DNA of 64,000 bases from an uncultured Aquitalea sp. (GCF_945957525.1 NZ_CAMFLA010000015.1:1-64000); one strand, 5' to 3'. Positions 21,576 through 32,528 are shown, counted from the stretch's first letter. Made by a program: numbers and translations. The notes: generated from the letters alone by a model not told the origin.

Positions 21576-22352
21576 ATGACAGAACAAAACCCACAGCGCG
21601 ACGCCGGCGACGGCAACGATGAAAAAGAGCTCAGCGGCAAGTTAAAAAAGAGGCTGGCCATTGCCGGCGCGCTGGTCGCCGTGGCCTTGGCCGCCATCCC
21701 CGTGATGGACAGCATGAAGGGCGGCAAGGTGGACATGACGGCGGCGACGCCCACCAACAACAGCTCGGGTAAGATCGTCAGTCCCGCCTCCTCGCCCATT
21801 ACCGATCCGATCGCCTCCGAACCGGCTGCGGAAGCCAGCGCGCCCGCGGCGCCCGAGGCCAGCGTGCCTGCGCAGGAAGCACCCGCGGCGCCGGCAACGC
21901 CTGCCGAGACCAGTCCCAAAGCGCCAGACATAAGCAAGACGCCGGCGGTGGCCAACAGCAAGCCGCCGGTGAGCGCTCCGCCCGCCAGTCACGCGCCTCA
22001 GAAGGCCGCCCCCGCCGTAGCGTCGGCCAGCCCTGCCGCCAAGCCGGTAGCCGCGGCCCCCACGCCGACAGCGGCGCCTTCAACCGCTGCAGAGACGCCC
22101 GCGCCAGCGGCGCCGATGGTGAAAGCCAAGCCTGCCGGCAGCTCGGTGGGTTACAAGGTGCAGCTGGGCCTGTTCTCCAGCATGGGCAACGCGGAAAAAC
22201 TGTTGAAGGAGCTGAAGGCCAAGGGGATTGAGGCGCATACCGAAACCCGCGTTCAACTTGGACCCTTCAAGACCCGCGCCGAAGCCGACGAGGCCGTGGA
22301 GAAACTGCGCAATATGGGCTACGCGCCGCTGCTGGCCCCGGCAGGCCAATAA
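21576..22352 (+). CDS. SPOR-domain membrane protein
   Basis: A 258-residue bitopic protein. A short cytoplasmic N-terminus rich in acidic residues leads to one membrane helix at about residues 26-46 (LAIAGALVAVALAAIPVMDS). A long alanine/proline-rich periplasmic linker follows. The C-terminal SPOR domain has VGYKVQLGLFSSMGNAEKLL and VQLGPFKTRAEADEAVEKL. SPOR domains bind denuded peptidoglycan at the division septum. It may be an FtsN- or DedD-like division protein, but the domain alone does not decide. It is divergent from ndk. Confidence 0.85.
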   Translation: MTEQNPQRDAGDGNDEKELSGKLKKRLAIAGALVAVALAAIPVMDSMKGGKVDMTAATPTNNSSGKIVSPASSPITDPIASEPAAEASAPAAPEASVPAQEAPAAPATPAETSPKAPDISKTPAVANSKPPVSAPPASHAPQKAAPAVASASPAAKPVAAAPTPTAAPSTAAETPAPAAPMVKAKPAGSSVGYKVQLGLFSSMGNAEKLLKELKAKGIEAHTETRVQLGPFKTRAEADEAVEKLRNMGYAPLLAPAGQ

Positions 22353-22482
22353 GAGCGACCAACACCCCCTGATGCCGCGTTGTGCTTCCTTGCCGCGCGC
22401 CACGCACAGCCCGCGCCGGCGAGTGTGGTCTTAGCCGAGTCGCTGTTTTTTGTTAGTCTCCCTGCATGGGCGGCGCGGCAAG

Positions 22483-22530
22483 GTTGGCCGAAGGCCGAAA
22501 AAAAAGCCGAAGCAACTGCTTCGGCTTTTT
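22483..22530 (+). terminator. Intrinsic terminator after the SPOR gene, with an uptake-like word in front
   Basis: GCCGAAGC (22506-22513), loop AACT, GCTTCGGC (22518-22525) and a five-T run. The word GTTGGCCGAA lies at 22483-22492. The hairpin also has A-runs on the left, so it can serve the convergent nfsB on the minus strand. Confidence 0.8.
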
Positions 22531-22562
22531 CATTGCTCTGTCGGGACCGGCGGACGCCGGGC

Positions 22563-23216
22563 TCAAAGGCGAGTGATGACGGTTTCGGCAGCCAGACGCG
22601 ATTTGGGCAGCTTGGCGTTGAAATCTTGCTCGCTGCGCTTGCCCAGCGCCACGATGACTGCGCTGGTAAGGCCCTTCTCGCGCAAGCCCAATACGTCATC
22701 GAGGATTTTCTGATCGAAACCTTCAATGGGGCAAGCGTCCACTCCCAGTGCGCCCGCGCCCAACAATAGCGTCCCCACCGCCAGATACACCTGTTTTTCC
22801 ATCCAGTGCTGGGCATCGCGGCGCTCGAAACGATGCATGTCGACATAGAAAGAACGACCCTTGTGCTGACCGGCCTTGCCATCGGCATTGGCAAAGCGGC
22901 CGTCCGCCTCCTCCTTGTCCAGCACCGCCTGCAAATGCGCCTCGTCAATCGCGGCGCGAGTGCAGAACACGACCACGTGCGAGGCGTTGAGCACTTTGGC
23001 TTCATTGGCGGCGTAAGGCCCCGTCGTGGCCTTGGCGACGGCTTGTTTGCCCTCTTGGCTGGCGGCGATAAAGAAATGCCAGGGTTGCGCATTGGTGGAT
23101 GAGGGGCTGAAGCGCAACAGGGTTTCAATCTGCTCGACGATATCGGCGGGCAAAGTGTAAGCCGGGTCGAAGGCCTTGGTGGTGTAGCGGGTTTGGGCGA
23201 TGTCAGCGACGTTCAT
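22563..23216 (-). CDS. nfsB: Oxygen-insensitive NAD(P)H nitroreductase, NfsB type
   Basis: FMN enzyme reducing nitroaromatics and quinones by two-electron steps. The 217-residue protein aligns along its length with E. coli NfsB as remembered: RYTTKAFDPAY, FSPSSTNAQPWHFFIA (FMN site), LNASHVVVFC, WMEKQVYLAVG and FNAKLPKSRL. The start at 23216 follows GGAGAAACCGAG. The frame stays open to 23300 without a better site. It is divergent from a LysR gene, which probably controls it. Confidence 0.92.
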   Translation of the reverse strand: MNVADIAQTRYTTKAFDPAYTLPADIVEQIETLLRFSPSSTNAQPWHFFIAASQEGKQAVAKATTGPYAANEAKVLNASHVVVFCTRAAIDEAHLQAVLDKEEADGRFANADGKAGQHKGRSFYVDMHRFERRDAQHWMEKQVYLAVGTLLLGAGALGVDACPIEGFDQKILDDVLGLREKGLTSAVIVALGKRSEQDFNAKLPKSRLAAETVITRL

Positions 23217-23376
23217 CTCGGTTTCTCCATGTGAAAGCGGGTTGGGCGTGCGGCCGGACATCCGGATTTTCATATCGGAATCGACAAGCCGTATTGCCAT
23301 TGGCCGCCATCATGCACCATGCTGACAATTTGAAAAACCGATCCATGTTTGAACCACTATCAAATATTTTTTGACC

Positions 23377-24291
23377 ATGAAAGCGCTTCAGGACTTAGAT
23401 ATCTTCATCAAGACGGCGGAATCCGGCAGCCTCACCGCCACAGCCCGCCAGCTGGGGCTGACGCCGGCCGCTACCAGCGCCGCGTTAAAGCGGCTGGAGG
23501 CCGAGCTGCAATGCCAGCTGTTTGTCCGCTCTACCCGCAGCCTGCGCCTTACGCCGCAAGGCGAGCAGTTTCTCGGCAGCGCCCGCCAGGCGCTGGAGTT
23601 GCTGGACGGGGCGCGCGAGGCGCTGCACAGCGGCAATCAGGTGCTGCGCGGTACGCTGCAACTGTCCATGCCTTCCGATTTGGGGCGCAATGTCATCCTG
23701 CCCTGGCTGGACGAATTCATGGCGCGTCACCCGGAGGTGGCCATTCGTGCCCAGTTGTCGGACCGGCTGGCCGATGTGTATCGGCAACCGGTGGACCTGG
23801 CCATCCGCTATGGCGAGCCGCCGGACTCCGGCATGATCGCCCTGCCGCTTTACCCGGCCAACAGGCGGGTGCTGTGCGCCTCGCCGGCTTATCTGGCAAG
23901 GCACGGCACGCCGGTTCACCCCGGCGAGCTGACCGGGCACAACTGCCTTTGCTACATGTTGGGCGACAGCTTTCACGACCGCTGGTGGTTTGCCGAAGGC
24001 GACCGGACGCTCACCGTCAACGTGCGCGGCAATCGTCAGGCCGATGATGGCGACGTGGTGCGTCGCTGGGCGCTGGCGGGTTTGGGCATTGCCTACAAAT
24101 CCGGGCTGGACGTGGCCGCCGACCTTGCCTGCGGCAGGCTGGTGGCGCTGTGCCCCGCATGGCAAGGCGACCCCGCGCCCTTGAACATGATGTGCGCCAG
24201 CCGACGCTTGCTGAGCCCGGCAGTGCAAGCGCTGCGGGAGTTTCTGGCGCAGCGCCTGGCAGAACACGTTGCACAGGCGCAGCCTGCCTGA
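23377..24291 (+). CDS. LysR-family transcriptional regulator
   Basis: Regulator of 304 residues with an N-terminal winged HTH (DLDIFIKTAESGSLTATARQLG, residues about 5-60) and a C-terminal effector domain. It is divergent from nfsB with about 160 bp between, the usual layout for a LysR regulator and its target. An ATTTGA/TCAAAT inverted pair lies in that gap. The effector is unknown. An upstream TTG at 23371 is less likely than the ATG at 23377. Confidence 0.88.
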   Translation: MKALQDLDIFIKTAESGSLTATARQLGLTPAATSAALKRLEAELQCQLFVRSTRSLRLTPQGEQFLGSARQALELLDGAREALHSGNQVLRGTLQLSMPSDLGRNVILPWLDEFMARHPEVAIRAQLSDRLADVYRQPVDLAIRYGEPPDSGMIALPLYPANRRVLCASPAYLARHGTPVHPGELTGHNCLCYMLGDSFHDRWWFAEGDRTLTVNVRGNRQADDGDVVRRWALAGLGIAYKSGLDVAADLACGRLVALCPAWQGDPAPLNMMCASRRLLSPAVQALREFLAQRLAEHVAQAQPA

Positions 24292-24529
24292 GCTTCAGGA
24301 TTCCGGCCAAGCATTCCCATTTTGACAAGTGATTACTCAGACATCCCATCAAGCGCTGGCTATATTATTGACTGGAAACTGACTACCGACAGTGGCCCCT
24401 CTCCATAAAAACGACCAGCGCTGCCAGTACAACCCCATGCCGACACCGCTGCCCGCACAGGGGGCAACAAGGGCATCCGTTGCGGGTTTCGCCGGTAGCC
24501 AGCTGACAGCCAACAGCAAGGGAAAGCTC

Positions 24530-25666
24530 ATGGGCAACATCCTGGTTGTAGACGACCAGAAAATCATCCAGCGACTGATGCGCACCGGTCTGGAAATGGA
24601 AAATCATACGGTTCACGGCGCCATCAACGCCGGAGAAGCCGAGCAGGCGTTCATCAACAACGATATCGATCTCGTCATCATGGACGTTGACCTGCAGGAT
24701 GAGATCTCGGGTTACGACGTCTGCGAGAAGTTGCGCCAGCACAAGGAGCCCAACAGCTTTTGCGTGATTTTTGTCTCATCCCATGCAGAAACCGAAGACA
24801 AGATCCGCGGCTATGAAGTGGGAGGCGTCGACTACATCGCCAAGCCGGTGGACATGGCGGTATTGCAGGCCAAGGTAGCCACCTATCTGGACAATCTGCA
24901 GCGCATGCGCCAGTTGCACGACAGCCTTGCCTACGCCAGTTCGGCCGCCATGACGGCCATGGCGGGCATGAACGAACTGGGTGTGCTGGTGGAGGCGTTC
25001 AAACGCATCGCCACCTGTTCGGGCATTGATGACCTTTCCGCCGTGGTACTGCGCTCGGTCAGCGACATGGGGCTGGAGGGTTGTCTGGAAGTGCATGGTC
25101 TGTCCGAGGTGTTCCTGAAGAAACTAGACAATGAAGTCAACCAGCTGGAGGCGGCGATCCTGTCCAACCAGCGGGGCATGGGCCGCCTGGTACAGTTCAA
25201 GTCGATGATGCAGATCAACTACCCCCACGTCTCCTTGCTGGTGAAGAATGTACCGCGCGACAACCACGATCTGGCGGGCCGCATGCGCGACAATCTGGCG
25301 CTGCTGCTGGACGGGGTGAATTACAAGCTGGATGGTCTGATCAATGAAGAAAGGCACAAGCAGCGCGACCAGCAGATCGCCGAGCTGGTTTTTGCCTTGA
25401 CCGGCCGCATGGAGCAACTGGACGCCACCCAGCGCAACAATCAGGTAGCGGTACGCATGGGTATCGAGAACCTGCGCCAGACGATGATGGCGTCTGTCAT
25501 CGGCATGTTCCTGACAGACGCACAGGAGAAAGACATCGCCTACGTGCTCAATGAAGCCATAGAGGGCGTGCTGGCCTCGCAGCAAGACATTGGCGATGCG
25601 CAGGCAGCCTTGACGCAACTGGTGCAGAAGTTGCGCGATGTAGCCGCCCCGCACACCAGCCACTGA
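24530..25666 (+). CDS. Response regulator with uncharacterised C-terminal region
   Basis: A 378-residue protein with an N-terminal receiver domain: acidic pair VVDDQK at the start, phospho-acceptor Asp52 in IMDVDLQDE and the lysine in YIAKPVD near residue 107. Residues about 130-378 match no output domain I recognise. They are rich in charged helices and include LEQLDATQ-like heptads, so oligomerisation is possible. The start at 24530 follows AAGGGAAAGCTC. It is convergent with the HD-GYP/hybrid-kinase pair and shares a terminator with it, so it may belong to the same signalling set. Confidence 0.8.
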   Translation: MGNILVVDDQKIIQRLMRTGLEMENHTVHGAINAGEAEQAFINNDIDLVIMDVDLQDEISGYDVCEKLRQHKEPNSFCVIFVSSHAETEDKIRGYEVGGVDYIAKPVDMAVLQAKVATYLDNLQRMRQLHDSLAYASSAAMTAMAGMNELGVLVEAFKRIATCSGIDDLSAVVLRSVSDMGLEGCLEVHGLSEVFLKKLDNEVNQLEAAILSNQRGMGRLVQFKSMMQINYPHVSLLVKNVPRDNHDLAGRMRDNLALLLDGVNYKLDGLINEERHKQRDQQIAELVFALTGRMEQLDATQRNNQVAVRMGIENLRQTMMASVIGMFLTDAQEKDIAYVLNEAIEGVLASQQDIGDAQAALTQLVQKLRDVAAPHTSH

Positions 25667-25680
25667 CACTGACTCAACCA

Positions 25681-25713
25681 ATGAACAAGGGGGCCGCAGG
25701 CCCCCTTGTTCAT
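25681..25713. terminator. Bidirectional terminator overlapping a stop codon
   Basis: ATGAACAAGGGGGCC (25681-25695) and its exact reverse complement (25699-25713) flank the loop GCA, a 15-bp perfect stem. The stop codon of the minus-strand HD-GYP gene (25710-25712) lies within the right arm. No long T-run follows in either direction. Confidence 0.65.
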
Positions 25714-26705
25714 TCCTCCCCCCAGCGTTGTCGAATGGCCTCCAGCTGTGGCCGCAAAGAGAGGAAGCCGCTGACCAGCGACGGATCAAAATGCTTGCCC
25801 GCCTCGCCGGCGACCCACGCCAGTGCATCGTCCACACTCCACGGCCCCTTGTACGGGCGGCGACTGGTCAGCGCGTCGAATACATCGGCGATGGCCACAA
25901 TGCGCGCCGCCAGTGGAATCGCCTCCCCTTTCAATCCTTGCGGGTAACCGCTGCCGTCCCAACGCTCGTGGTGCGCCAGCGCGATACTGGCCGCCATGCG
26001 CAGCAGGCTGGAGCTGTCGTCGCCGATAATGCGCGCGCCGATCTCCGGATGCGTGCGCATCACCCGCCACTCCTCGTCGTCCAATTTGCCCGGTTTTTGC
26101 AGAATGGCGTCCGGAATGCCTATCTTGCCGATATCGTGCATGGGCGCGGCGTTGAGCAAGTCTTCGGCAAACCTGTCGTCGCAACCGACAGCCAGTGCCA
26201 GATCCCTGGCGTAATGACTCATGCGGATGACGTGCAGCCCGGTTTCGTTGTCCTTGAATTCGGCTGCGCGGCCCAGCCGCTGAATGACCTGCAAGCGGGT
26301 TTGCCGCAACTCGTCCACACGCACCAGCGACAGGTGCGTGCGCACGCGGGCCTGTACGATGGCCGGACTGACGGGCTTGGTGATGTAGTCCACCGCGCCG
26401 GCGGCGAAACCCTCCGCCTCGTCGCTACTGTCGCTGAGCGCGGTGACGAAAATCACCGGCACCGCTTCGGTCTGCGCATCGGCCTTGAGTTCGCGACATA
26501 CCGTCAGCCCGGTCATGCCCGGCATCATCACATCCAGCAGGATCAGGTCCGGTCGTTCAGCGCGGGCCAAGGCCAAGGCTTTCTCCCCGTCGCGGGCAAA
26601 CAGCAAGCGATAAGCGTCTTGCAGGATGTGGCGCAGCACTTGCAGATTATTGGGCTCGTCATCCACCAGCAGCAAGGTTGGCCGAAGGTCGTCAGGGCGC
26701 GTCAT
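25710..26705 (-). CDS. Two-component response regulator with HD-GYP c-di-GMP phosphodiesterase domain
   Basis: Hydrolyses cyclic di-GMP when controlled by its receiver domain. The 331-residue protein has a receiver with VDDEPNN and Asp58 in LILLDVMMPG, then an HD-GYP domain. The metal-binding motif is MHDIGKIGIPD and the signature is HHERWDGSGYPQG; both are intact. The start is the ATG at 26705, which overlaps the end of the hybrid kinase gene by 14 bp. The frame stays open upstream to 26930 but that part is out-of-frame kinase sequence. Translational coupling makes the kinase its likely phosphodonor. Confidence 0.93.
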   Translation of the reverse strand: MTRPDDLRPTLLLVDDEPNNLQVLRHILQDAYRLLFARDGEKALALARAERPDLILLDVMMPGMTGLTVCRELKADAQTEAVPVIFVTALSDSSDEAEGFAAGAVDYITKPVSPAIVQARVRTHLSLVRVDELRQTRLQVIQRLGRAAEFKDNETGLHVIRMSHYARDLALAVGCDDRFAEDLLNAAPMHDIGKIGIPDAILQKPGKLDDEEWRVMRTHPEIGARIIGDDSSSLLRMAASIALAHHERWDGSGYPQGLKGEAIPLAARIVAIADVFDALTSRRPYKGPWSVDDALAWVAGEAGKHFDPSLVSGFLSLRPQLEAIRQRWGEE

Positions 26706-29700
26706 TGTTTTCCGTTTCTCCGCCCGAGGCGGCCATGCTGTCCCACTTTGCCTGCCAGTCGGCCACCAAGGCTTCGGCTGCGTCAAAATCAAAATCATCC
26801 AGTGCCTGGCACAGCGCGCCCAGACCAGAGGCCGGCAAGAGGCCGGCCAATGCCGCCAGCGCATCATCGTCCAGCCTGCCCTGCCTGCAGGCTTCCGCCA
26901 CGCGCTGCAGCAAGGGCAAGGCGGCGGCATTCAGCGGCGCGTCGTTTGCCGGCTCGTCGTGAGCGGCTTCTGCGGGAAGCTCGGCTGCCACGGCGGCCAT
27001 CGTTTCCCGCAAGGCCTTGCTCGAAGCGGGATCACAATGTCCGGCGGATTCGATCGCCTCGGCTAGTTGCTGTACTTGAGTCAGGCCCAAATTGCCGGCC
27101 ACGCCGCGCAAACGGTGAGCCAGCTGGCGGCACGCGTCTCGGTCCGCGCCGGCCAGCGTCGAGGGCGCATCCTGATAATCCGTCAGGAAACGGCGGATGC
27201 GCGGCGTCAGCGCAGCCGCCCCGCCCCAGCGCGCAGCGGCGCCTTTCCAGTCGATCACCACCCCGGCGGCCGGCGCATGCCCCGTTTCTACAGCATGCGC
27301 CAGCCCCAGCACGCGAGCCATTTCCTGCTTCAAGGCATCCATGTCCACCGGCTTGCCGGCAAAACCGTTCATGCCCGCAGCCTGTGCATCGTGACGATCC
27401 TGACTCAGTACACTGGCCGTCAGCGCAATGATGGGCACGGCGGGCAAACCCAGCAGGCGCTCCCGTTCACGCATTTGCCGGGTGGCGGTCAATCCGTCCA
27501 TATCAGGCATCTGCACGTCCATCAAAATGATGTCGAAGCGCGCTTCGGCAAACCGCTGCAGCGCCGCTGAGCCGCCCTCTGCGACGGTCACCCGCATGCC
27601 CTCCCGCGCCAGCATCATCTGCAGCAGCTCGAGATTCTCTGGCACGTCGTCCACCGCCAGTACGCTGAGCGCTGGCAGCGCCAAGCGCCCGGGCACGGGG
27701 GACAGCGCCGCAGCGCCTATCGCCTCCTGGAACGGCAGGCGCAGGCTGAACACACTGCCCTCGCCAATGCGACTGTCCACGGTAATGACCCCGCCCATCA
27801 ATTCGATCAACTGGCGGGCGATGGTGGTGCCAAGCCCGGTGCCGCCAAAACGGCGCGCCATACTGGCGTCTGCCTGGGTGAACGGGGCGAAAATCGAATC
27901 CAGCCGCTCCGGCGCGATGCCGATGCCGGTATCCCTCACCTCGATCAGCAGCGCGCCGCCGTCGCGCGCCACATGCAGGACGACGCTGCCGGCCTCGGTA
28001 AACTTCACCGCGTTGCCCAGCAGATTGGTCAGCACTTGGCGCATGCGCAAGGCGTCGCCATGTACCCATGCAGGGCACGCGGCATCGTATTCCAGCCGCA
28101 AGGCCAAGCCCGGCTTGGCCTTGGCTTGCAACGCAAAAGACTCCATCAACTGCTCGCAGAGACCATGCAGGGAGAAGTCGGCCTCATCCAGCTCCAGCGC
28201 GCCCCGCTCCAGCTTGGCGGTATCGAGAATATCGTTGAGCAAACCCAGCAGGGAGCGCGCCGACTGACGCACGGTTTGCAGATGACGCTGCTGTTGCGGC
28301 GTCAGGGGCGTGTCCAGCAGCAGTTCGGCAAACCCAATGATGGCGTTCATCGGCGTGCGGATTTCATGGCTCATGTTGGCGAGGAACATGCCCTTGGCGG
28401 CGGCGGCCTGCTCGGCGCGGTCGCGCGCTTCGGTCAGATCGCGCTCCATGGCCTTGCGCACGGTGACGTCATTGGCTAGTTTCACCACTTTCCAGGGTTT
28501 GCCGTCGGCATCGAGAATCGGGTTGTAGACCGCCTGAATCCATAGTTCGCGACCATCGCGGCGACGGCGACAATACTCGCCACCCTGGAAAGCGCCTGTG
28601 CGCAAGGCAAGCCAGAATGCCCGGTAAGACGCGGCATCGGTCTCCCCCGGGTTGCACAAGATGCTGTGATGCTGCCCCAGCAACTCATCCGGCCTGTAGC
28701 CGGTCAGGGCAAGAAAATTGTCATTGGCGTCAAGAATGCGGCCATTCATGTCGAACTCGGCCACAGCAAGGGCGCGCCGTATGGCGTACACCACACCCTC
28801 ATGCTCCGCCGCGCGCATCTTACTGTCGGTGATGTCGATGAGCACGCCGTCTATCCATTGCGGCGTATCGTCCAGATCAAACACGATGCCGGCGCTTTCC
28901 GACACCCAGCGCTCGCCGCCGCCAAAATGGAAAATGCGGTATTCCACGATATAGGAGCGATGGTTGGCCACGGCTTCGGCCACGGTATCGCGCACACGCT
29001 GCAAATCATCAGGGTGGATGATGGAGGCCAGACTCAGCTTGCCGCTGAGAATCAGCTCCTTGTCCCAGCCGCACAATTCGGTAATGGCGTCGCTGATAAA
29101 GATCTTGCTCCACTGCTCATCGACAAGGCTGCGGAAAGCCACGCCCGGGATATTGGCGATCAGCGTGCGATACTGGGTTTCGCGCTTGGCCAGCTCACGC
29201 TCCATTTGCCGGCGCTGGCTGATGTCGGTGATGAAGCCGACGAACATGGGCTCGCCGCCATGCTCTACCTTGCCCACCGCCAAGCGTATGGGGAAAACCG
29301 TGCCATCCTTGCGCAGCGCCGACACTTCGCGCGCCACGCCGATGGCGCGAGCGTCGCCGCTGTCCAGGTAATGCGAGAGATAGCCGTCATGAGCTGAGCG
29401 GTGAGGCTCTGGCATCAGGTGATTGACGTTGCGCCCCACCAGTTCATCGGCGCGCCAGCCAAACAGTTGTTCCGCCGCACGATTAAGCGACAGTACCTTG
29501 CCCTGTGCATCGATAGTGATGATACCGTCCACGGCGGTATCCACAATGGCGCGCAAGCGCGCCTCGCCGGCGGTGCGCTCGCCCATCAGCTGCCGGTAGC
29601 GCAGCAAGGCATTGCCGGCCATGACAAAGACGCCGGCGCAAACGGTAAACAGCGACACCGCCAGCGCCAGACTGCCGTTCTGGTTCGCCCCCGCCTGGTA

Positions 29701-30366
29701 GCCCGGTTCTGCGCTGCCGATGAAGCGAGCCGCCGCCATGCCTGTGTAATGCATGCCGGCAATGGCCACGCCCATCACTACCCCGCCCAGCAAGATGGAC
29801 TGCAAAGGCGTGAAAACACCCCCGCGTCCCAGGCCGAAACGAATCCACAACGCCAGCATGGCCAGCGCCACCGCCACGGCGATGGAGGCGAAAAACCAGC
29901 CGGGCTCATAGCGCAACGCCGGCGCCATCACCATGGCGGCCATGCCGGTATAGTGCATGGTGCCAATGCCCGACCCCACCAGCACCCCGCCCACCATCAG
30001 CTGCGCAGGCGATACCCGCTCGTGCGAGAGCATGTTCAGCGTCACCCAGGAGGCGAATACCGCCGGCAGCATCGACAACAAGGTAATGCCCTGGTCGTAG
30101 CGCACGCTGGAGCACAGATCAAAGGCGAGCATGCCGATGAAGTGCATCGCCCAGATGCCCACGCCTTGCGCGAATGAGCCGCTGAGCAAAGCGGTTTGCC
30201 GAAGCCCCCGGCTGCCGGCCTCGCGCGCCATGCCGGCCACCTGCAGCGCCACCATGGACGTCAGCGAGGCCACCGACAGCGACAGCAGCACCAGCCCGGG
30301 ACGATAGCTGCCCTGTAAAAGCAGCGCGGTGGGCGTGCCCTCGCGGATGAAAAAGGATTCAAACAT
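26692..30366 (-). CDS. Hybrid sensor kinase: MHYT, three PAS domains, HisKA, ATPase, receiver, HPt
   Basis: A 1224-residue membrane kinase. Residues about 1-255 are a seven-helix MHYT sensor with repeated motifs [15 protein letters not shown] and MHYTGMAAA, proposed in this family to bind a metal and sense oxygen, CO or NO. Three PAS domains follow at about 270-650. The HisKA motif [11 protein letters not shown] has the phosphorylatable His667. The ATPase domain has [10 protein letters not shown] and DTGIGI. A receiver has Asp950 in [11 protein letters not shown]. The HPt domain has His1084 in [10 protein letters not shown]. All four phosphorelay sites are present, so the relay could end at the overlapping HD-GYP regulator. 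The ligand is an inference from the family. Confidence 0.93.
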   Translation of the reverse strand: MFESFFIREGTPTALLLQGSYRPGLVLLSLSVASLTSMVALQVAGMAREAGSRGLRQTALLSGSFAQGVGIWAMHFIGMLAFDLCSSVRYDQGITLLSMLPAVFASWVTLNMLSHERVSPAQLMVGGVLVGSGIGTMHYTGMAAMVMAPALRYEPGWFFASIAVAVALAMLALWIRFGLGRGGVFTPLQSILLGGVVMGVAIAGMHYTGMAAARFIGSAEPGYQAGANQNGSLALAVSLFTVCAGVFVMAGNALLRYRQLMGERTAGEARLRAIVDTAVDGIITIDAQGKVLSLNRAAEQLFGWRADELVGRNVNHLMPEPHRSAHDGYLSHYLDSGDARAIGVAREVSALRKDGTVFPIRLAVGKVEHGGEPMFVGFITDISQRRQMERELAKRETQYRTLIANIPGVAFRSLVDEQWSKIFISDAITELCGWDKELILSGKLSLASIIHPDDLQRVRDTVAEAVANHRSYIVEYRIFHFGGGERWVSESAGIVFDLDDTPQWIDGVLIDITDSKMRAAEHEGVVYAIRRALAVAEFDMNGRILDANDNFLALTGYRPDELLGQHHSILCNPGETDAASYRAFWLALRTGAFQGGEYCRRRRDGRELWIQAVYNPILDADGKPWKVVKLANDVTVRKAMERDLTEARDRAEQAAAAKGMFLANMSHEIRTPMNAIIGFAELLLDTPLTPQQQRHLQTVRQSARSLLGLLNDILDTAKLERGALELDEADFSLHGLCEQLMESFALQAKAKPGLALRLEYDAACPAWVHGDALRMRQVLTNLLGNAVKFTEAGSVVLHVARDGGALLIEVRDTGIGIAPERLDSIFAPFTQADASMARRFGGTGLGTTIARQLIELMGGVITVDSRIGEGSVFSLRLPFQEAIGAAALSPVPGRLALPALSVLAVDDVPENLELLQMMLAREGMRVTVAEGGSAALQRFAEARFDIILMDVQMPDMDGLTATRQMRERERLLGLPAVPIIALTASVLSQDRHDAQAAGMNGFAGKPVDMDALKQEMARVLGLAHAVETGHAPAAGVVIDWKGAAARWGGAAALTPRIRRFLTDYQDAPSTLAGADRDACRQLAHRLRGVAGNLGLTQVQQLAEAIESAGHCDPASSKALRETMAAVAAELPAEAAHDEPANDAPLNAAALPLLQRVAEACRQGRLDDDALAALAGLLPASGLGALCQALDDFDFDAAEALVADWQAKWDSMAASGGETENNDAP

Positions 30367-30485
30367 GCCGGGCTTTCCGGGGCTAACGGTGAGAGACAGC
30401 CGGACAAGCAGCCGGCCTACACCGCATTGTCATGCATACGATTCCAAAGATCAACCCTGATGCCGGCAGGGTTGCGGGCATGCAA

Positions 30486-30514
30486 AAGACTGCGGGAACC
30501 GCCCCGGCAGTCTT
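30486..30514 (-). terminator. Probable terminator of the FIST chemoreceptor gene
   Basis: AAGACTGC (30486-30493) pairs with GCAGTCTT (30507-30514) around a GC-rich loop. On the minus strand the stem is followed by TTG. It lies about 35 bases past the gene's stop. Confidence 0.5.
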
Positions 30515-30545
30515 CTTTGCGGCAGCCTGCGGCGCATCTGGCGGC

Positions 30546-32528
30546 TTAGCGCTCCAGCGCGATGATGGCTTCCAGATCCTGATCCACCACCCGCATGCGC
30601 TGATAAAGCTCTTCCGTGCTGTTCACCATCTGGTCCAATTGCACCTGGCTGCCCGAAGAGGTGTCCACCAGCCGCTGCAGCAGACCCAGCACTTGCTGCA
30701 TCTCGCCGGCAAAGTTGCCCACCAGTTCGTTCATCTGCCGCATGCCCAGCCCCACGGTCTGCACACCGTCCATCACATGTTGGACCGTCCCGCCAGTGGA
30801 ATCGAGATTGGACTGCGTATTGTTGGCCAACTTGCGCACCTCGTCGGCCACCACGGCAAAACCGCGCCCGGCCTCGCCGGCGCGGGCGGCTTCGATGGCG
30901 GCGTTGAGCGCCAGCAGATTGGTCTGCTCGGCGATCTTCTTGATCATCATCATGACTTCGCCGATCTGCCGGGCATCTTTTTCCAGGTCACCAATGCGTT
31001 CGTTCACCGCGCTGGACGCCCTGTTGCCTTCGTCCACGCTGGAGGTGAACCGGGTGATTTCCTGCTGGATGGAGCGCAGATGCGCCACCAGTTCCGCCGA
31101 GGTCTGGCGGAACATGGGTAGGCTTTCCATCAACTGGCTGGCAAAGCTCTTGTAGCCCTGCAGTTCGTGAATCACCTTGCTTTTCATGCGGTCAATCCAG
31201 CGGGCGCGCAGCACCTCACGCGATGAAAAGTAATTTTTGTAGTTGGCGTAATGCACGGGGAACAGCTCGACAAAGCTATCCTTGAAGCCTTGCGCCGGAT
31301 AAAAGAACACAGCGGTCAACGTCTGGTTGATATTGACGCCCAGCAGTTCGCCGAAGGAAGAAAAACCCGCCACCGGCACTTGTCCGTACACATTGCCCGC
31401 CGACAGTTCCGCCGCATTGTTGAGACGGCGCAAGATGCAGTCATTGAGCAGACCGCCTATCGGTTGCGGCTTGCCCTGGCTGAAACGGTTGAAATCGTTG
31501 CGAGTGCGATCCACCAGGCCCTCTTGCTTGAGCAGCAGCAGTTCTTCGCCAAAGGAAAGATCGCAAGCGAACTGCAGCATGCCGCGCACCGCGTCCACGC
31601 TCAATACGGAACGCACGAACATCTCGTTGCGGATGCGAATGCCGAAACTGTATTTGGCCAGTTTGCCGCCCACGTCTTCGCGACGACAGGAGAAATGCGC
31701 CGCCAGCGCGTCCAGCACATTGCAGACCTTGCCGTCGCGATCAAACACCGACTGCACCTGACGCAACTCGGTATTGGCTTCGGCAATGGTGAAACTGACG
31801 CCGGTTTCTTGGAAGTTCTGCGACTTGAACACCGCATAGCGGTAGGCAGGCTTGAGCTTGATGAACACCAGCACGGCGTGACCGTCGCGGACAGACTGAC
31901 CGTCGTGCAGCCGGGTCATGGTGAAATCCAGCGGCCCGCCGGCCGAGCCGCCGACAAACAGGAAAGGGAAGCGCTCCGAGTCGTACACCGCTTCCATCAG
32001 ATAGCTCTCGCTGTTGGAGAGGCCGTCCACCAAGGTCAGCACGAAGCCTTCCTGGTAATTCATGGTGAAGGGCAGCGCGACTTTGCCCAGGCTGCCGGCG
32101 ATGCGGTTCACGCGCTCGCCGTGGCTCAGCTTGGGCTGACCGCGCTTGATGTCTTCGCACTCCAGCGACACGCTGGCCACATGCACATCCGACAGCACCT
32201 CCTCGCTGTACAGCTGGAATACCATGCTGTCCCACTGCCCTTGCGCCGGCAGGTAAAGACCGTCGCGGCCATCCAGCGAACACAACTCGCCGGCGGTGGT
32301 GGTCAGCACCACGCGGGCGCCTGGAAACGCCGCCGCTGCGGAACGGGCCACTTGATCAAGGTTGGCCGAAGGGGCGATGAAACCCAGCACCAGCCGGATG
32401 CCAGCGCGCGACGCCGCGTTCAGATCGGCGTCCAGATTGCCGCTGCGGGTTTTGATGACCTGGATGAGTGACTGGCTGGATGAAGATGGCGAGGCGATTG
32501 CCTCGGCTTTGGCGCGTTTGAAAAACAT
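30546..32528 (-). CDS. FIST-domain methyl-accepting chemotaxis protein, apparently soluble
   Basis: A 660-residue protein whose first about 400 residues are the FIST N and C domains ([49 protein letters not shown]). These were proposed to bind small ligands such as amino acids, and some FIST proteins bind NO. A short MCP signalling domain follows, with the hairpin tip [20 protein letters not shown] near residue 570. No membrane helix or HAMP domain is visible, so it should act in the cytoplasm. It lies upstream of the MHYT kinase on the same strand with about 180 bp and a hairpin between. Its chemotaxis pathway partners are not in this window. Confidence 0.88.
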   Translation of the reverse strand: MFFKRAKAEAIASPSSSSQSLIQVIKTRSGNLDADLNAASRAGIRLVLGFIAPSANLDQVARSAAAAFPGARVVLTTTAGELCSLDGRDGLYLPAQGQWDSMVFQLYSEEVLSDVHVASVSLECEDIKRGQPKLSHGERVNRIAGSLGKVALPFTMNYQEGFVLTLVDGLSNSESYLMEAVYDSERFPFLFVGGSAGGPLDFTMTRLHDGQSVRDGHAVLVFIKLKPAYRYAVFKSQNFQETGVSFTIAEANTELRQVQSVFDRDGKVCNVLDALAAHFSCRREDVGGKLAKYSFGIRIRNEMFVRSVLSVDAVRGMLQFACDLSFGEELLLLKQEGLVDRTRNDFNRFSQGKPQPIGGLLNDCILRRLNNAAELSAGNVYGQVPVAGFSSFGELLGVNINQTLTAVFFYPAQGFKDSFVELFPVHYANYKNYFSSREVLRARWIDRMKSKVIHELQGYKSFASQLMESLPMFRQTSAELVAHLRSIQQEITRFTSSVDEGNRASSAVNERIGDLEKDARQIGEVMMMIKKIAEQTNLLALNAAIEAARAGEAGRGFAVVADEVRKLANNTQSNLDSTGGTVQHVMDGVQTVGLGMRQMNELVGNFAGEMQQVLGLLQRLVDTSSGSQVQLDQMVNSTEELYQRMRVVDQDLEAIIALER

